Below, piece by piece: positions 25,469 to 36,687 of a DNA stretch of 64,000 nucleotides. The position numbers and the translations under genes are program-made. Location of the stretch: contig JABYQU010000003.1 of NCBI GenBank assembly GCA_022264855.1, positions 310,001 to 374,000 on the forward strand, given 5' to 3'. Position 1 is the first letter of the stretch. Every line of letters starts with the position of its first letter. This stretch comes from Lenzites betulinus. Its lineage: Eukaryota; Basidiomycota; Agaricomycetes; Polyporales; Polyporaceae. The notes under the pieces were generated by a model. That model saw nothing but the letters and a program-made list of their open reading frames with translations, was not told the origin of the DNA and searched no databases.

Positions 25469-26217
25469 TTAGTGAGTGAGACGGACCTTCGTAGTAGCAG
25501 CGTTTGCTTCAGCCAAGGCCTTGTCCGCGGCTTTGGCCTTAGCCATGCGCCTCCGTTTGCTTCTGCCTGCGCCCCCTCCGCGACCACCACGACCGCCGCC
25601 GCCCTTGATGCCAACGTCTATCAAGAAGACGCTGAGGAGCGGACTAGACCTCGCCTTGATCAGTGGGAAGAACTTCCCCGTTCTCTTGATGTATTTCGCC
25701 AGGTCCTTCTCCGAGTCGAAGACCCTCGGCTTGTCTCCCGGCGTCTTGCACGCATCGACAAGGTCAACGATGTTCACGAATTTTTCTTTCAGTGCCTAAC
25801 AAATATGGTGTCGACGACCATCAGCACTGTGCGTCGTCTGGGTGCATTTAGCCGGGAAACACTCACCCCGCGACACTCCGGTATGCTCCCCAGCGTTATC
25901 GTATCGGGCACGTCTAGCATGCGGCAGAGGCGCTGCCACGCGTGCAGGGCGTTCTCATTCCGCCCGAACTCCCTCTCGAAGTCGTCGACGGCCCACTCCT
26001 TGAACCGCTTCCGTTTCTCCTCCTTGTACGACTTCGACTTCTTCGTCCATCCGTTGAGGGCGGCCAGACGTCTGAACTCGGCCACGAGCGAGACGCTCAG
26101 GTTCCGCGTGAACTCTGGGGCAGGCGCGGTAACAGGCGTCTCGTCGTGGACGGGGTCCGACGCCTGGGGGACGGACACGGCGGGCCCGGCTGCGTTGCGG
26201 TTCTGGTCGAGGGCCAT
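25469..26217 (-). CDS. Small protein of unknown function with basic Gly-rich tail, copy A
   Basis: Two exons split by a short intron after SIPECRG (donor GTGAGT). The ATG at 26217 opens MALDQNRN. The core has LVAEFRRLAALNGWTKKSKS, AVDDFEREFG, LHAWQRLCRMLDVPDTIT, and then, in exon 2, FVNIVDLVDACK, DLAKYIKRTGKFFP and KARSSPLLSVFL. This resembles uncharacterised proteins common in Agaricomycetes, with no known function. Copy A ends in a Gly/Arg/Lys-rich tail (GGRGGGAGRSKRRRMAKAKA) that looks like a nuclear or nucleic-acid-binding tail. It is adjacent to a paralogue that lacks this tail. Confidence 0.82.
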
Positions 26218-26713
26218 GGATGGGAGGGGGAAAATGTTTGGGGGCTCTGTTCGGGATGATAGGTGCCTTTTATTGTGGCCACCATGCCGTTGCCGCCTGT
26301 GTGCCACCAGTGTCTGCGATCCTCCGGCGCTGGCGCGGACAGAACCTTATACACACATATAGAAGCGTCCCAGGGGCCTTCTACGGCCACAACAAACGAT
26401 GTCCACGCGTGAGTTCGGACCGCTGCTCGACGTCCGCGCGGATGAGGCTCGCGAGAGACGACAAGCTGTCCACACGTCGTAGCTTGGCCACTCTCGCGAG
26501 TACAACATGATGCAAGATTCACAGTTCGAGATATACACATTTTTCAAGACATGTCATGCGCCCACGCCGTCGTGCAGCCAGGAACATCTTCAGCAGCCGG
26601 AAGATCAGCCCCCATCCACATGATGAGAGCGTCCTGATTGTACGACCGCCGGACAGATCCCCCAGTCAGTAGACATTTGGTGGGCAACCATGCCACTCAC
26701 CCGTGCGCTCAGC
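26218..26713. other. Intergenic between small-protein copies
   Basis: 496 bp, promoter of copy A and 3' flank of copy B. Nothing recognised. Confidence 0.4.
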
Positions 26714-27241
26714 TCAGTCTTCGCCGAAGACGACGACGAGGAACTGCTTGAGCAGGGGGTTCGCCTTCGCGCGGCCCTTCGGAAATATTTTCTTTGTCTC
26801 ACGGATGTATATGGCGAGTGCGGTTCTCGAAGAGAATATCCTTGGCTTTACATTACGCCTCCTCGCATCCACGAGGTCGATCAAGTTGACGTGGGTATGT
26901 TTGAGCGCCTGGTCCAAGGTTGGAGCCATGAAAACTTGAGAGCTGCGGCGAAGAGTATAAGATAAACATACCTTTTTGCACTGCGTAATACTTGAAGGGC
27001 AATCGGGAACGCCCAAAAAGTGGCAGAGCTCCTGCCACGCCTGCAGGCGGGAGTCGTTGTCGCCCCAGAATCGGGCGAAGTCCTGCACGACCGCCGTGCC
27101 GTAGAACTTCACGCGTTCCGTCTTGTACTGCGCGCTCTTCTTGCCCCATCCGCGAGCGAGCGCAAGTCTACGAAACTCGTCCGCGAGCAGCGCGGTCGGG
27201 TCGCGCTGGAAGCCTGCAGGTGTTGTCTGGTATGAGGGCAT
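26714..27241 (-). CDS. Small protein of unknown function, copy B
   Basis: Paralogue of the gene at 25469-26217, with one intron in the same place. The ATG at 27241 gives MPSYQTTPAGFQRDP. Shared core pieces are LLADEFRRLALARGWGKKS, VVQDFARFWG, LQAWQELCHFLGVPDCPSSI, then VNLIDLVDARRR, ALAIYIRETKKIFPKG and KANPLLKQFLVVVFGED at the end. It lacks the basic tail of copy A. The alternating conserved tryptophan, leucine and phenylalanine positions suggest a compact helical fold. I do not know its function. Confidence 0.82.
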   Translation of the reverse strand: MPSYQTTPAGFQRDPTALLADEFRRLALARGWGKKSAQYKTERVKFYGTAVVQDFARFWGDNDSRLQAWQELCHFLGVPDCPSSITQCKKVCLSYTLRRSSQVFMAPTLDQALKHTHVNLIDLVDARRRNVKPRIFSSRTALAIYIRETKKIFPKGRAKANPLLKQFLVVVFGED

Positions 27242-27768
27242 TGCGGGCGAGGATGGCTGAGGGTTTGAGGCTGGGGCGAATCCGCAGGCACAATACCTGC
27301 CACCCTCCCTCTTATGCGCCCTCGTAGTGGTTCCTTATAGCTTCATATAACCTGCAAAGGAGTGAGATGGCAAACAAGTTCGTGAATTGCCCATGGTGGT
27401 TCAAAGGAAAGAGTGGCGTCATGAAGCGCCCAGCCTCGCGGCCCTGGGCTTCCCGTCGAAATGACCAAACTCTTTCGCGATCCGCGTATGTACGACATTG
27501 AGAGAAGGTTCAAGGTATGCGTAGCAATGTCATTGAAGCGATGTGTCGTGATATAGGGCTACATGTGGGCCAATTAAATGCTGCAATCGAGCAGGGACTA
27601 TACAGGTAGGAAGTGGGTAGTGAGTATACAGTCTGCTATCTCCTGAAGATAGTCAATGTGGGGTACGTCCATCCAGAGGAACGCAAAACGTAGGTTTATG
27701 TAGTCCGAAGCTCGAAGATAAATGTCCTAACGGGGAAGAAACGAATAGAAGCATGTCCGTGTGCGACT
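27242..27768. other. Intergenic, 527 bp
   Basis: Promoter of small-protein copy B and 3' flank of the cysteine-rich membrane protein. Nothing recognised. Confidence 0.4.
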
Positions 27769-30700
27769 CTATCGTAGGAACGGGTTGCGCGATTCGCCAG
27801 TGGTCGTTGGCTGCAGCCAGTACGCCCCGCGCTGCGGAGGCGACGGAGGCTGCGCCGACTGCACGACGGACCGCGCGTACTCCTGCGCAGGCGTGGGCGC
27901 AGAATGCACAGGCATCGCCGGGGGGTCGGGCGTCAGCCAGCTGCTGTACGTCGTGGGGCTGGAGAAGCGCGAAGGGAGCAAGTCCGCGGGGTTCCGGATG
28001 GGTTGACGCGGCTCGGGGGCCTTCCGCGGCTGGCCGGTGACCTGGGAGTAGAGGGACTGCTCCGCGAGGTCGTTCGTGATGTGGCCCCGGTCCGAGCCCT
28101 TGCTGCTCGCCTTGTGCGAGTGGCGGTCGCCGTCGTAGTCGCGCAAGGAAGGTAGAGGCGACGGAGCCCGGCTCGATCCCGCGCGCGTGTACTCGTAGGA
28201 GTTGATGAATTTCTCCATCTCGCGATTGTGGCGGAGCGAGGAGTCGCGGAGCCTCGCCATGTCGCGCTCGTGCCGCGTGTCCTCCGCGATGCGTGTCTTC
28301 TCGAGGTCGCGTTCGAACCGCGCCTCCTCTGCCACCCGCAGCTTGTCCATCTTGATGTCCCCGTGCTCCGGCGGCACCATCCACCGCTGGCCCTTCCGGT
28401 GCCCGAACAGCTTCTCGCCGAAGCGCACGAGGCGATAGCGCCAGCTCCTGGAGTGGTTGAGGTTCTTCGCGGCGGCGAAGTTGGCTGTCGCTGCCGCGCG
28501 ACGCTTTCGCATCCGGCGCCTCCAGCACATGAGGAACACCACAAAGATGAAGGCACATCCGAGGGCCATGAGCAGGATCTCCCACCATTGAAGCGGCCGC
28601 TTGACCACGGTGGTGGTGTTGGAGTTCGAAATAGGAGTGTCGATGCCGGTGATGGTGGGGAGCGGCGTACCAGACTTGGTACTCGAGGCCGGGGGAACGA
28701 CGACGAGATCAGAGAGGCAGAGGCCAAGCCCTGCTATGACGCTAGTGTTGCTACTGCAGCTCGCAGAGACACAAGTGCCGCCACGAAGGACCTGGCTGGA
28801 GCTGGAGCAAGCAAGGCAGTTGCTCGGGCCTGTACCTGTACAACTCGAGCAGCTCGCGTCGCAAGACTGGCATGTTGAGGAGGTCTTGTCGAAGAACTGG
28901 GACTTGCTACACGTGGGCAGGCATCGGCCGTTGGTGAGAACCGGGCGATCGGCAGGACAACTTGTGCACTGGTTGAAGGAGCTCCCGGAGCATGTTGCGC
29001 AATCCGGGTGGCAGGTGACGCATTGGCCGGAAGAGCTGAAAGTGTTCGAAGGGCAAGACGCCACACACTTTCCGCTTGCAGCGAGCTGGTTGTTCGCGCA
29101 AGTCAAGCAAAACGTTGACGAACCAGCACACGAGCCGCAGGAGGAGTCACAAGCTGATAATAAATGAGTAAGAAGTACGGGTTATCGGACACGGCGAGGC
29201 TCACCAGTGCAAGTAACGTTGTCCTTGGGATCGAGGAATGTACCAGATGGGCAACTTTCGATGCACTGCCCCTTCGAGAGAACGAAGCCAGGCAGACAGC
29301 CGGTGCACTGCACTTGATCGACAGTCGAAGCCACGTTGAAGCTCGGGTACTGGCAAGCCGTGCATTTCGAGGGACAAGCTGTACACGCGTTAGATGCTAT
29401 GATCGGTAGCAGTATCAGTGTTCCATTCCACTCACCATCGCATTCGTGCTTGTTGTTATCCGCAACCAGGGCCGATCCATCACAAACGCCGTTACCGTCG
29501 GTTCCGACACAGTTACCGTTGAAGGAATACTTCCCCGCGCCACAGATGATACAGTCGTTCGACGTGGGACCTGCGCACGTCTGGCACAGGGGTGAGCAAG
29601 GCGCGCAAGCGGTCCCGTTGCTGAAGCTGCCGTCTGGGCAGACAGTCCCGGTGGAGGTGGTCGCCTGAGCAGCAATACACTCCGTACGGTCGTTGGCGTT
29701 CTGAGTAAAACCCGACTTGCAGGAGATGCAGTCGCCGCTGCCGTCGGCACATTGCGTGCAACCAAGGCCGCAGACTGTCATGATCGATCAACACCAATCC
29801 CGGTATCTCGCACCAAAACACTCACTTTCGCAGTTGCCATCCGAGTTCAGGAAGAAGCCAGTGGCGCACTTGGCGCACGCTGTCCCGTTGGTACCCGCAG
29901 TCCAGCCAGCATTGCAAGTGCACGTCCCATCCGCACCGCACACACCATTCAAGCAGTTGCACGTCGACGGCGCGTTCGTGATGAGAGGCTCCAAACACCG
30001 CCCGCTGCCCGTCATCCCGTCGTCGCAAGACGCACAGTCTGCAGGGCACGCCTGACACGTCGGGCCAAAGAACCCAGGCGAGCACGTCTCACACGATGTT
30101 CCGTTGAACCCGGGTGGGCATGTACACGTCCCAGCCGCAGAGCAGACACCCGCGCCAGCACACTGAGGGGAACAGGCGGAAGACTGGATGTCGAGCAGCT
30201 GCGAGAGGCCAGACGCGCCGGTGGGGAGCTGAGATGCATCAGGGACGCTGTCCCAGAAGATGATGCGGTCGTTGGAGGATCCTGAGACTGCAATCCAGAC
30301 GTTTGACGAGATTGCGAGGGATGACGGGGAGATCTTCGATGTGCTGTTCGAGGGTGTGCTGGGCAGCTGGGCGAACGTTGCTTGTCCGGAGTAGTTTGCT
30401 TGGGGGTAGACTGCTACACCAGGCTGGAGGGCAAGGTTGAGGGGAAGAGAGGCATTGGCATCGAATCCTGGTGACCCTGCTATTGATGCGCTTGAAGACG
30501 TGAGGAGTTGATGAAGAAGGGCAGGGTTGGTTGTGGAGGTATATTCTCCGGGAAGTAAGAGGAGGCTGGTTGCAGCGCCGGACGCGGACAGTGTCGCGCC
30601 AACTGGAAGAAGTCAGCTCGGATTCGACCCACACAAAGAATGAACACGTACTCGTCGTGTTAGTATACCCTTCGAGGCATTGACCTGCAACGCAGACTAC

Positions 30701-30769
30701 AGATGGTGAGGACTGAGAGGCGAACACAGCGCCAAGAAAGAATGAAGTCGTGAGGATGCTCGACAGCAT
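27769..30769 (-). CDS. Cysteine-rich single-pass membrane protein with EGF/furin-like repeats
   Basis: A large secreted-side protein anchored in the membrane. The ATG at 30769 gives a signal peptide (MLSSILTTSFFLGAVFASQ). An N-terminal non-cysteine region follows. Many EGF-like and growth-factor-receptor-like repeats come next (CSPQCAGAGVCSAAGTCTC, CNCLNGVCGADGTCTCNAG, CHPDCATCSGSSFNQCTSC). One transmembrane helix, WEILLMALGCAFIFVVFLMC, is followed by a basic stop-transfer sequence (WRRRMRKRRAA). The cytosolic tail of about 230 residues has a charged helical stretch (VAEEARFERDLEKTRIAEDT) and a Pro/Ser-rich end. No kinase domain is present. It looks like a surface sensor or adhesion protein; the ligand is unknown. 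Confidence 0.88.
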
Positions 30770-31410
30770 ATCGAGACGTCTAGTCGGTCGTGGTGGGAGA
30801 ACGAGAAGGAGCATCGGCACCTCCTGCCTGAAAAGCCCTTCGGCTCTTCGCAAATCACCATGGTACCATTGTTGTCTATAAGGATTGTGTGGTACGCGAG
30901 TGCCGTTGTTTATTGTCCGTGCTATTGTTCTCGGAATAGGCGATAGGCGCCCACAATAGTTGACCAAATTGGGCGTCTGATGGTGTACAAATACCGCGTA
31001 ATTAAGCGCCAAAGTACCAATATTGATCGCACTCAGCCATGAGTGTAAATTGCACTCACCAATCACGATGCTACGTAGCTTTTCACACTTGATCGTAGAG
31101 GTTGCTGAGACTACGTCCTGTAACGCGCGAGGTTGGATGTATATCAAAGCAAATTCAAACAGCTTTCATTTGTAGCACGGGTAGGAGCTAATAGCACATC
31201 AGTACAGTGTCACTACAACAACAGCAATTGTGGTACAAACATATCAACGACGCAGAAAATAGACCAGAAATACGGAAATAAAAAGACGCAGCAGATGCTA
31301 GATCGTGCCGACGAGGGTTCGGAGGGTATGAAGCGTGAAGTGGGCTGGTATAACAGACTCTCATAACAAGCGTAAAGTGTAAACAGCGAACCTGGGCGAC
31401 ATGGCGCAAT
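30770..31410. other. Intergenic, 641 bp
   Basis: Promoter region of the cysteine-rich protein and 3' flank of the DUF6699 gene. Nothing recognised. Confidence 0.4.
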
Positions 31411-32991
31411 CTAGGAGGTGGTCGACGAGGTGTCGTCGGGCGGGGCACGACTGGGCGGTCGCGTCGGAACGCGGGTGGAAGCCGCTCGCGAAGTCGCGCG
31501 GGACCGCGAGCGCCGCTGGCTTCGGTCCGCATGTCGGTCGGCTTGCCGCTCTCTCTCCTCTTGCTCGTGGATCTCCGCCTCCGTCATCGGGTACCGCCTC
31601 ACGCACAGGAGCGTAAAAGTACACGGCAGCGAGATACGGCAGACCTCGCGCGTGACCGCCTCGTCCTCAACGATCCCGCCGAACATCGTGTCTTGGCCAA
31701 GCCAGTCGAGGCGGAGGAGGGTCTGCTGGAGGCGGCCACCTGGAACACCTTGCGCAGTCGAGCGGTTGTGGTAGAACGACTCGGAGAGGATCCGCTTCTG
31801 GCGCGCACTGTTGTCGAACTGCGTTTGTGAGAGACGGGTATACATAGACGTATGGATCGCCTCGAGAACGTCTTCGCAGGTAACGCCTATTTCTGGATGG
31901 GCTGCGGGGATGTCTATTGTCCACGGGAAGGAGCGAGAGACGAGACGCAGCGCCGTGACGCGAGGCCATGTAGCAGGCGCGTAACGTCCAACGTGCCACG
32001 AAACCCCTGCTCGGTCGTTCGAGCGTTGGCATTGAGTTGTGGGGAAAAGCATGTTCCATTTGAGATAAGCGTGCTCTGCCGTTTCGCTCGGCGGCGTGAT
32101 GAGAGGATTGAGCTCCACCTTGACCTTCAGGCGCTGTACGAGCAGTGGTCTCAACACGGGCCCATCTGTAAGACGTGGTCAGTTAGCCCCAACGAAACAC
32201 ATCAAAGTCGACATACAGTCGTCGCCTTCGAGGAACCTGTCGATCTGATCCCAGGGCCCTTTATCTTTGGGTAACGAGAACGACTGCCTCGACGTCGACT
32301 GCTGCATCGGAGGAGCGCCATGCATAGGTATGCCGCCGGGAGCTTGGGCTGGAGTGAAGGGATAGCCACCCATGCCCATACCTGGGGGCATCATTCCCCC
32401 CAAGCTGCCCATACCGCCCATGCCGCCCATCGCATTCATTCCACCCATTCCACCCAATCCGCCCATTCCTCCCATGCCGCCCATGCCGCCCATTCCTCCC
32501 ATTCCAGCCATTCCGCCACCCATCCCGCCCATCCCGCCCATGGCAGGCATTCCGCCGGGCACCACGTACGGCGTGCCCATCATGGGCGGCGGGTACCCGT
32601 AACTCGGGAGCGGCTGTTGGAAGTTGCTATAACCTGTCTGCGATCCTGCAGACATGTAGGAGGGCATTCCGGGCGGCATCCCTGGGCGAGTGTAGGGCGT
32701 AGAAGGCGGGCCTCCTCCTTGCGGGAATCCGGTATAGTCTGCTGAGAGGCCTTGGCCGACGAGTGGGGTCTGACCACCAGGAGGAAGCTGAACGGGCGGG
32801 ACGAGGTACGAGCCGGGCACCCCGTAAAACGGCGTTTGATGTGGATATTGCTGCGGTGATTGTGCCCACCCCGGTGTCATGGGAGGGTTGTTCGGAGAGT
32901 GCTGGGGGATGACTGAAGGCGGCGGGTTAAGAGGAGACGCGGTCCCCCCGCTTGGGGAGGGGAATGGCGGGACTACGGGTGAGAAATGCAT
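31411..32991 (-). CDS. DUF6699 domain protein with Pro-rich and GGM-repeat N terminus
   Basis: The ATG at 32991 opens MHFSPVVPPFPSPSGG. The first 150 residues are Pro/Gly/Tyr-rich and disordered, then comes a long low-complexity run of GGM triplets. After an intron following FLEGDDC, the globular C-terminal part has LKVKVELNPLITPP, LKWNMLFP, FPWTIDIPAAHPEIGVTCED and VLEAIHTSMYTRLSQ. I match this part to DUF6699, a domain found mostly in mushrooms. The tail is charged and Arg/Ser-rich (RSQRRSRSRATSRAASTR). The function of the domain is not known. A second DUF6699 gene lies 1.1 kb away in the opposite orientation. Confidence 0.83.
32360..32565 (-). repeat. GGM-triplet low-complexity tract inside the DUF6699 gene
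   Basis: On the plus strand it reads as tandem CCCATNCCNCC units. It encodes repeats such as GGMGGMGGMGGMGGLGGMGG. Such tracts change length easily. Confidence 0.85.
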
Positions 32992-34012
32992 CGCACGTCG
33001 GGCGGGGCTGGGCTATCTCTGACTCGGCTTTGCTTGATGTCCTGGACCCTGTCAGAGTGATGCTATGAAGCCCCAACGATGTTAGGCAAGGCGGAAGCGA
33101 GTGCAAGGACAGCGGGGGGAGAGGCTACATGCCTTTTTAGACCAAGCTCGGAGGCGCAGCAAACCAGTTCGAGCTGCGATGACTCGGAAAAATTGCAGTC
33201 TCCCAATCTCCACGCGACTAGCACGAGCTTGACCTTCTTCAACAGCGTCAGATGGAGAAGCACGAAAGTTTGTGAACGTGCATTTCGTACCGCGGACCTG
33301 TGTGAGTTTTCCGGACTGACGCTTGTCAACTATATGCTGTCCGGTCGCCTCGTGGTGTCTCGTGTGATGGATAGTAAGCAAGATCCGAGCCCTGGTACAA
33401 TAGGGCGTGCGCAGACAGTGAGGCGGATGGAGGGAAGTTGTTGATGTTCGGAATGATCACCTCGCGAAGCGGGCAACGTTGAGCGCTGTGAAAGCCCGGA
33501 ATAGGCCAACAGGGTGGAGGGCACGGCTGATGGCCAGTGATATCGCCGATGAAGACACTGATTACGATTGAACAGCGGATTGAGAACGCTGCGCGCGACG
33601 AGTCGACGACGCCGGAGAGATCCTCGTCGTTGCGGTTGCCGACGAGCACGGCGGGCGGAGTTTATGGCGGAGAAACTGAGGCGCGTTCATCGACGCGCGA
33701 TGATTGGCTGGGTTAAATCTCCGACGCAACCCCGCCAGTATTACTTGCGCGCCATCTCTCGGAGTTTCCTTCTCTGAGTACCAGTCTCTGTCCTCCTCCG
33801 AACGATCTCGGAAACGGAACGATCAATACATTCGGCTGCGAATACTGCTTGCGACTTGACCACAGGCTGTGCTAACGTGCGGTAGCCACGAGGACTCAGT
33901 GGAAGTGATTCTCATCCGATATCATTGCCAGAAGGTACCGCTTGTGCACAGACTCGGACCCGCTCGGGGAATCGTATATTCCGTTGTTGACTGGGTCTTA
34001 ACATCAAGGGCG
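32992..34012. other. Intergenic between divergent DUF6699 genes, about 1 kb
   Basis: No gene recognised. It must hold both promoters, with a TATA-like element for the right-hand gene at its right edge. Confidence 0.4.
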
Positions 34013-34020
34013 CATATAAG
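34013..34020 (+). promoter_or_regulatory. TATA-like element of the second DUF6699 gene
   Basis: CATATAAG about 85-90 bp upstream of the ATG at 34104. Confidence 0.5.
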
Positions 34021-34103
34021 CTACACACCGGACCCCATTCGAGGACGACCCATCCACTCGACCGCACTAGATACTACACACGGGCACCAGCCACCTACAA
34101 ACC

Positions 34104-34940
34104 ATGGACACCATCGGAAAGTGGGCCGCGGGCTCTTCTTGTAGGTTACGTACTGCTGTTCTCATGTGTTCAATCCCTGATGACCGCGAACAGATGGCCC
34201 TGTGCTGAGCCAGACCGACCTGTACCTCCTTAACACCGAGCTCGAATTGCACCCTATCCTTGCGAATGAGTCCGGCTCGTTCCAACTCATCTTCAACCTT
34301 TCGAACGGTGAGGATATACGCGCACCGCACAGGCTGTCATTACTTACATCTTCACAGGGCAGACTAGCGGGTACAACCCTGACTCCCGCGACCGTGACCT
34401 TCCGTTCAATCAAAAGGACGAACCCGCGACGTTGCCCCGCGTCGAGGAGCTGATAGTTATTACCGAGGTCTCCCCATGGTGCACGACCATCAGGAACCCG
34501 CAAGGCGTGACTCTTGGCGATGTCTGCACCACTCTCTTCAAGGAGTACGGAGACGGCTGCTCTTTGTCTTGTGCTTCCATGCATACTTACGCGTCATCTC
34601 TACTGGTAGATATTCAGAGAAGATCGTGACGGATAAGGAGTTCGACTCTCTTCCCCCGCGACAACAAGAACAGCTCCGGCGATACGCTGCGTCCTCCACG
34701 GGTGCCGGAAACTGGCAATATTACTCGCCCGCACCTGCACCACCCTCACAATACAGACGAGCAGGTGGGTTCTTGCATGTGTAGCGGCCGATGCACTTCT
34801 AATATTCACGCGTTGGTGTGACAGATTGGCTTAGGGAGAAGGTCTTCTTTGACCGGTTCATGCGGAAGGATCACTACGCCAAGTCCCGACTTGGCTACGC
34901 CGCGCCCAACATATTCGTCCTTATACTTTCTACCTACTAA
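34104..34940 (+). CDS. DUF6699-like protein, short form
   Basis: Several short exons. Exon 1 (MDTIGKWAAGSS) splices into YGPVLSQTDLYLLNTELELH. Next come FQLIFNLSNG, VEELIVITEVSPWCTTIRNP, then QGVTLGDVCTTLFKEY and VTDKEFDSLPPRQQEQL. The pattern SPW-x-T-x-x-NPQGVT-x-x-DV fits the DUF6699 core seen in the neighbouring gene (FPWTIDI...GVTCEDVL). It lacks the Pro/GGM-rich N terminus. The C-terminal part WLREKVFFDRFMRKDHYAKS is basic, and the end is FVLILSTY. Function unknown. No signal peptide. Confidence 0.75.
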
Positions 34941-35643
34941 GCATTCCCTCTGCCGCCACGATCCTTCTAAGCTGTTATGTTGTAATGTACCACAAGTCTG
35001 CTAGCGCTTCCGGCCATGTTGTACGAGTTATACCCGAACCAGCCCTATCATCACGGAACGCTATACATCTCCATCGCATCTCCAACGCCAGCATCCTAAA
35101 CCTGCTCGTTTGGAGTGGCCTCTCGACTGATCGGAATCCGTGACGTTGTGCGGGAATTGAGTAAGTCAATGTATATTACACTGCGATATTTCAGGACCTC
35201 TATGCCTTGTACCGGCCATGGACGGCATATCATACTGCATAAGTAAGTCTAGGACCACGGCCTTACGACATGCGTAGATCACTCGGATTGAGAGGGCATT
35301 AGTGACTGAACAGTTTAACAGACCAAAATCCTACACGCAACATCGCGTGCTAATGCAACTGGGTACCTGGTGCCGCGTTCAAACAAATAGCTTTGATGCA
35401 CGCGACATCGATCAGACCGTTCACGTTCATAACTGGGCGAAAAGATTCCGACAACACTATGTATGGATCACAAGTCCGCCATGAGATACGCCACAATGCC
35501 GAAGACTGAGTACTGAATGACAACGAAAGTCCAGTTATGCAGCAGAGCCTAGTCCGTATACCCGAAGACATCGTCCTGAGCGAATGCTGAGCGCTGGCTC
35601 TCAAGCCGGCCTTCCTTTACCTCCCTCCCCCACATTATTTCCC
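34941..35643. other. Intergenic between convergent genes, 703 bp
   Basis: 3' flanks of the short DUF6699 gene and the cerato-platanin gene. Nothing recognised. Confidence 0.4.
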
Positions 35644-36125
35644 TCACAGCCCGCAGGCCGACGCGCTCACCTGCGTCGCGTCTGCATTGATCCGCCCGAT
35701 GAAGGCGCCGTTTCCGTCCGTAAGAATGTTGAACGCCTCGAGCGCGATGTTGAAGCCCTTCGAGCCGACGTCGATGGCGAGCACGTTGATGGACGTGCCG
35801 TTGGCCGTGAGCTCCCAGCACGTTCCACAGGCGGGCGAGTTGAACCCCGTCACGGCGGGTGCGCCGCCGATGAAGGGGAAGTTCGGGAGCGACCCGAACG
35901 TCGTGAAGCCTGCGAAAGGCAGAGACACTGAGTTTTCGTGGTTCAAAAGAGGGCTTGGCAATGACACTAACCCTTGGTGAGCAGTCCGTTCGAGCCGTCC
36001 GAGCACGCGACTATGTCGAGCGAGTTCGACGCGTTGTCGTAGGTTTGGTCAAAGGACACCGACACTGTCGCCCCGAGAGCGGCGGGGATGGCCAGGAGTG
36101 CAGCAGCGAGAGAAGCAAACTTCAT
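35644..36125 (-). CDS. Cerato-platanin family secreted protein
   Basis: Small secreted cysteine-containing protein of the fungal wall and medium. The ATG at 36125 gives a signal peptide (MKFASLAAALLAIPAALG) followed by ATVSVSFDQTYDNASNSLD. One intron follows GLLTKG. The family signature is strong: VACSDGSNGLL, FTTFGSLPNFPFIGG, CGTCWELTANGTSINVLAID and GFNIALEAFNILT. The stop follows SASACGL. Four cysteines in the usual positions would form two disulfides. Family members bind chitin oligomers, and some from plant pathogens trigger plant defences. In wood-decay and mushroom fungi they are common and the role is mostly developmental or unknown. A good TATA box lies upstream. Confidence 0.95.
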
Positions 36126-36221
36126 GATGGATGAGGGTCGACGAAATGAGACTCGCAGGAGAGTAGCTGGCACTGGGGGATGTCTGTCCTGACACTGCAG
36201 GAATACCGACCTTAGACGAGC

Positions 36222-36229
36222 CTTTTATA
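36222..36229 (-). promoter_or_regulatory. TATA box of the cerato-platanin gene
   Basis: On the minus strand TATAAAAG, about 95 bp upstream of the start codon. This is the clearest TATA box in the window and suits a strongly expressed secreted protein. Confidence 0.7.
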
Positions 36230-36687
36230 CAAGATACGTCGCCGAAGAACGCTGCAGGGAGCCTATACACATGGAGCAGAAAGGCCGTCGCGGGGACGGA
36301 CCCAGTCACAAGGAGACGTTCTAGATGGCAGGACCGCATGTCCGGCCAAGCATTCGTGGCGCACGAAACACCGCACACGGCGGGTGTGAGCGCGAGAAGC
36401 AGGTCCGAGTCGCGGCCGTCGTGCAGAAGACGACGAGAGCGTGTGAGACCGACGGCATGGCAGGGCTCATGATCGCATGCGCGCTTGCAGGTGACCGTGT
36501 TGGGTCGCGGTCGGTGTCGGAGAAGGCGGGGCTCGAGGTTCGATAGACCCGAGTGAGCACCGAGCGTATGGAGTCGTATGATGTGGCGCAGTGATATGCC
36601 GTTAAATGTTCAGGCAGCGGCGTATGGAGAGCGTTGTCCAGCGGTCTGTACTGGCGGTAATGATCCTTTAGCTTGGACATTCCCCAC
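36230..36687. other. Intergenic, about 460 bp
   Basis: Distal promoter of the cerato-platanin gene. Short open frames only. Confidence 0.4.

Noticed and set aside
27653..28588. Frame of 311 codons overlapping the cysteine-rich membrane protein
   Set aside because: Same strand, shifted frame; His/Arg/Ala-rich with no motif. The other frame gives the membrane helix and tail.
32360..32565. Regular repeats that might suggest a CRISPR-like array
   Set aside because: The units are in-frame codon repeats without spacers, inside a eukaryotic coding exon.
36520..36550. GGTTCGATAGACC resembling a tRNA B box
   Set aside because: No matching acceptor stem, A box or anticodon arm could be folded around it.
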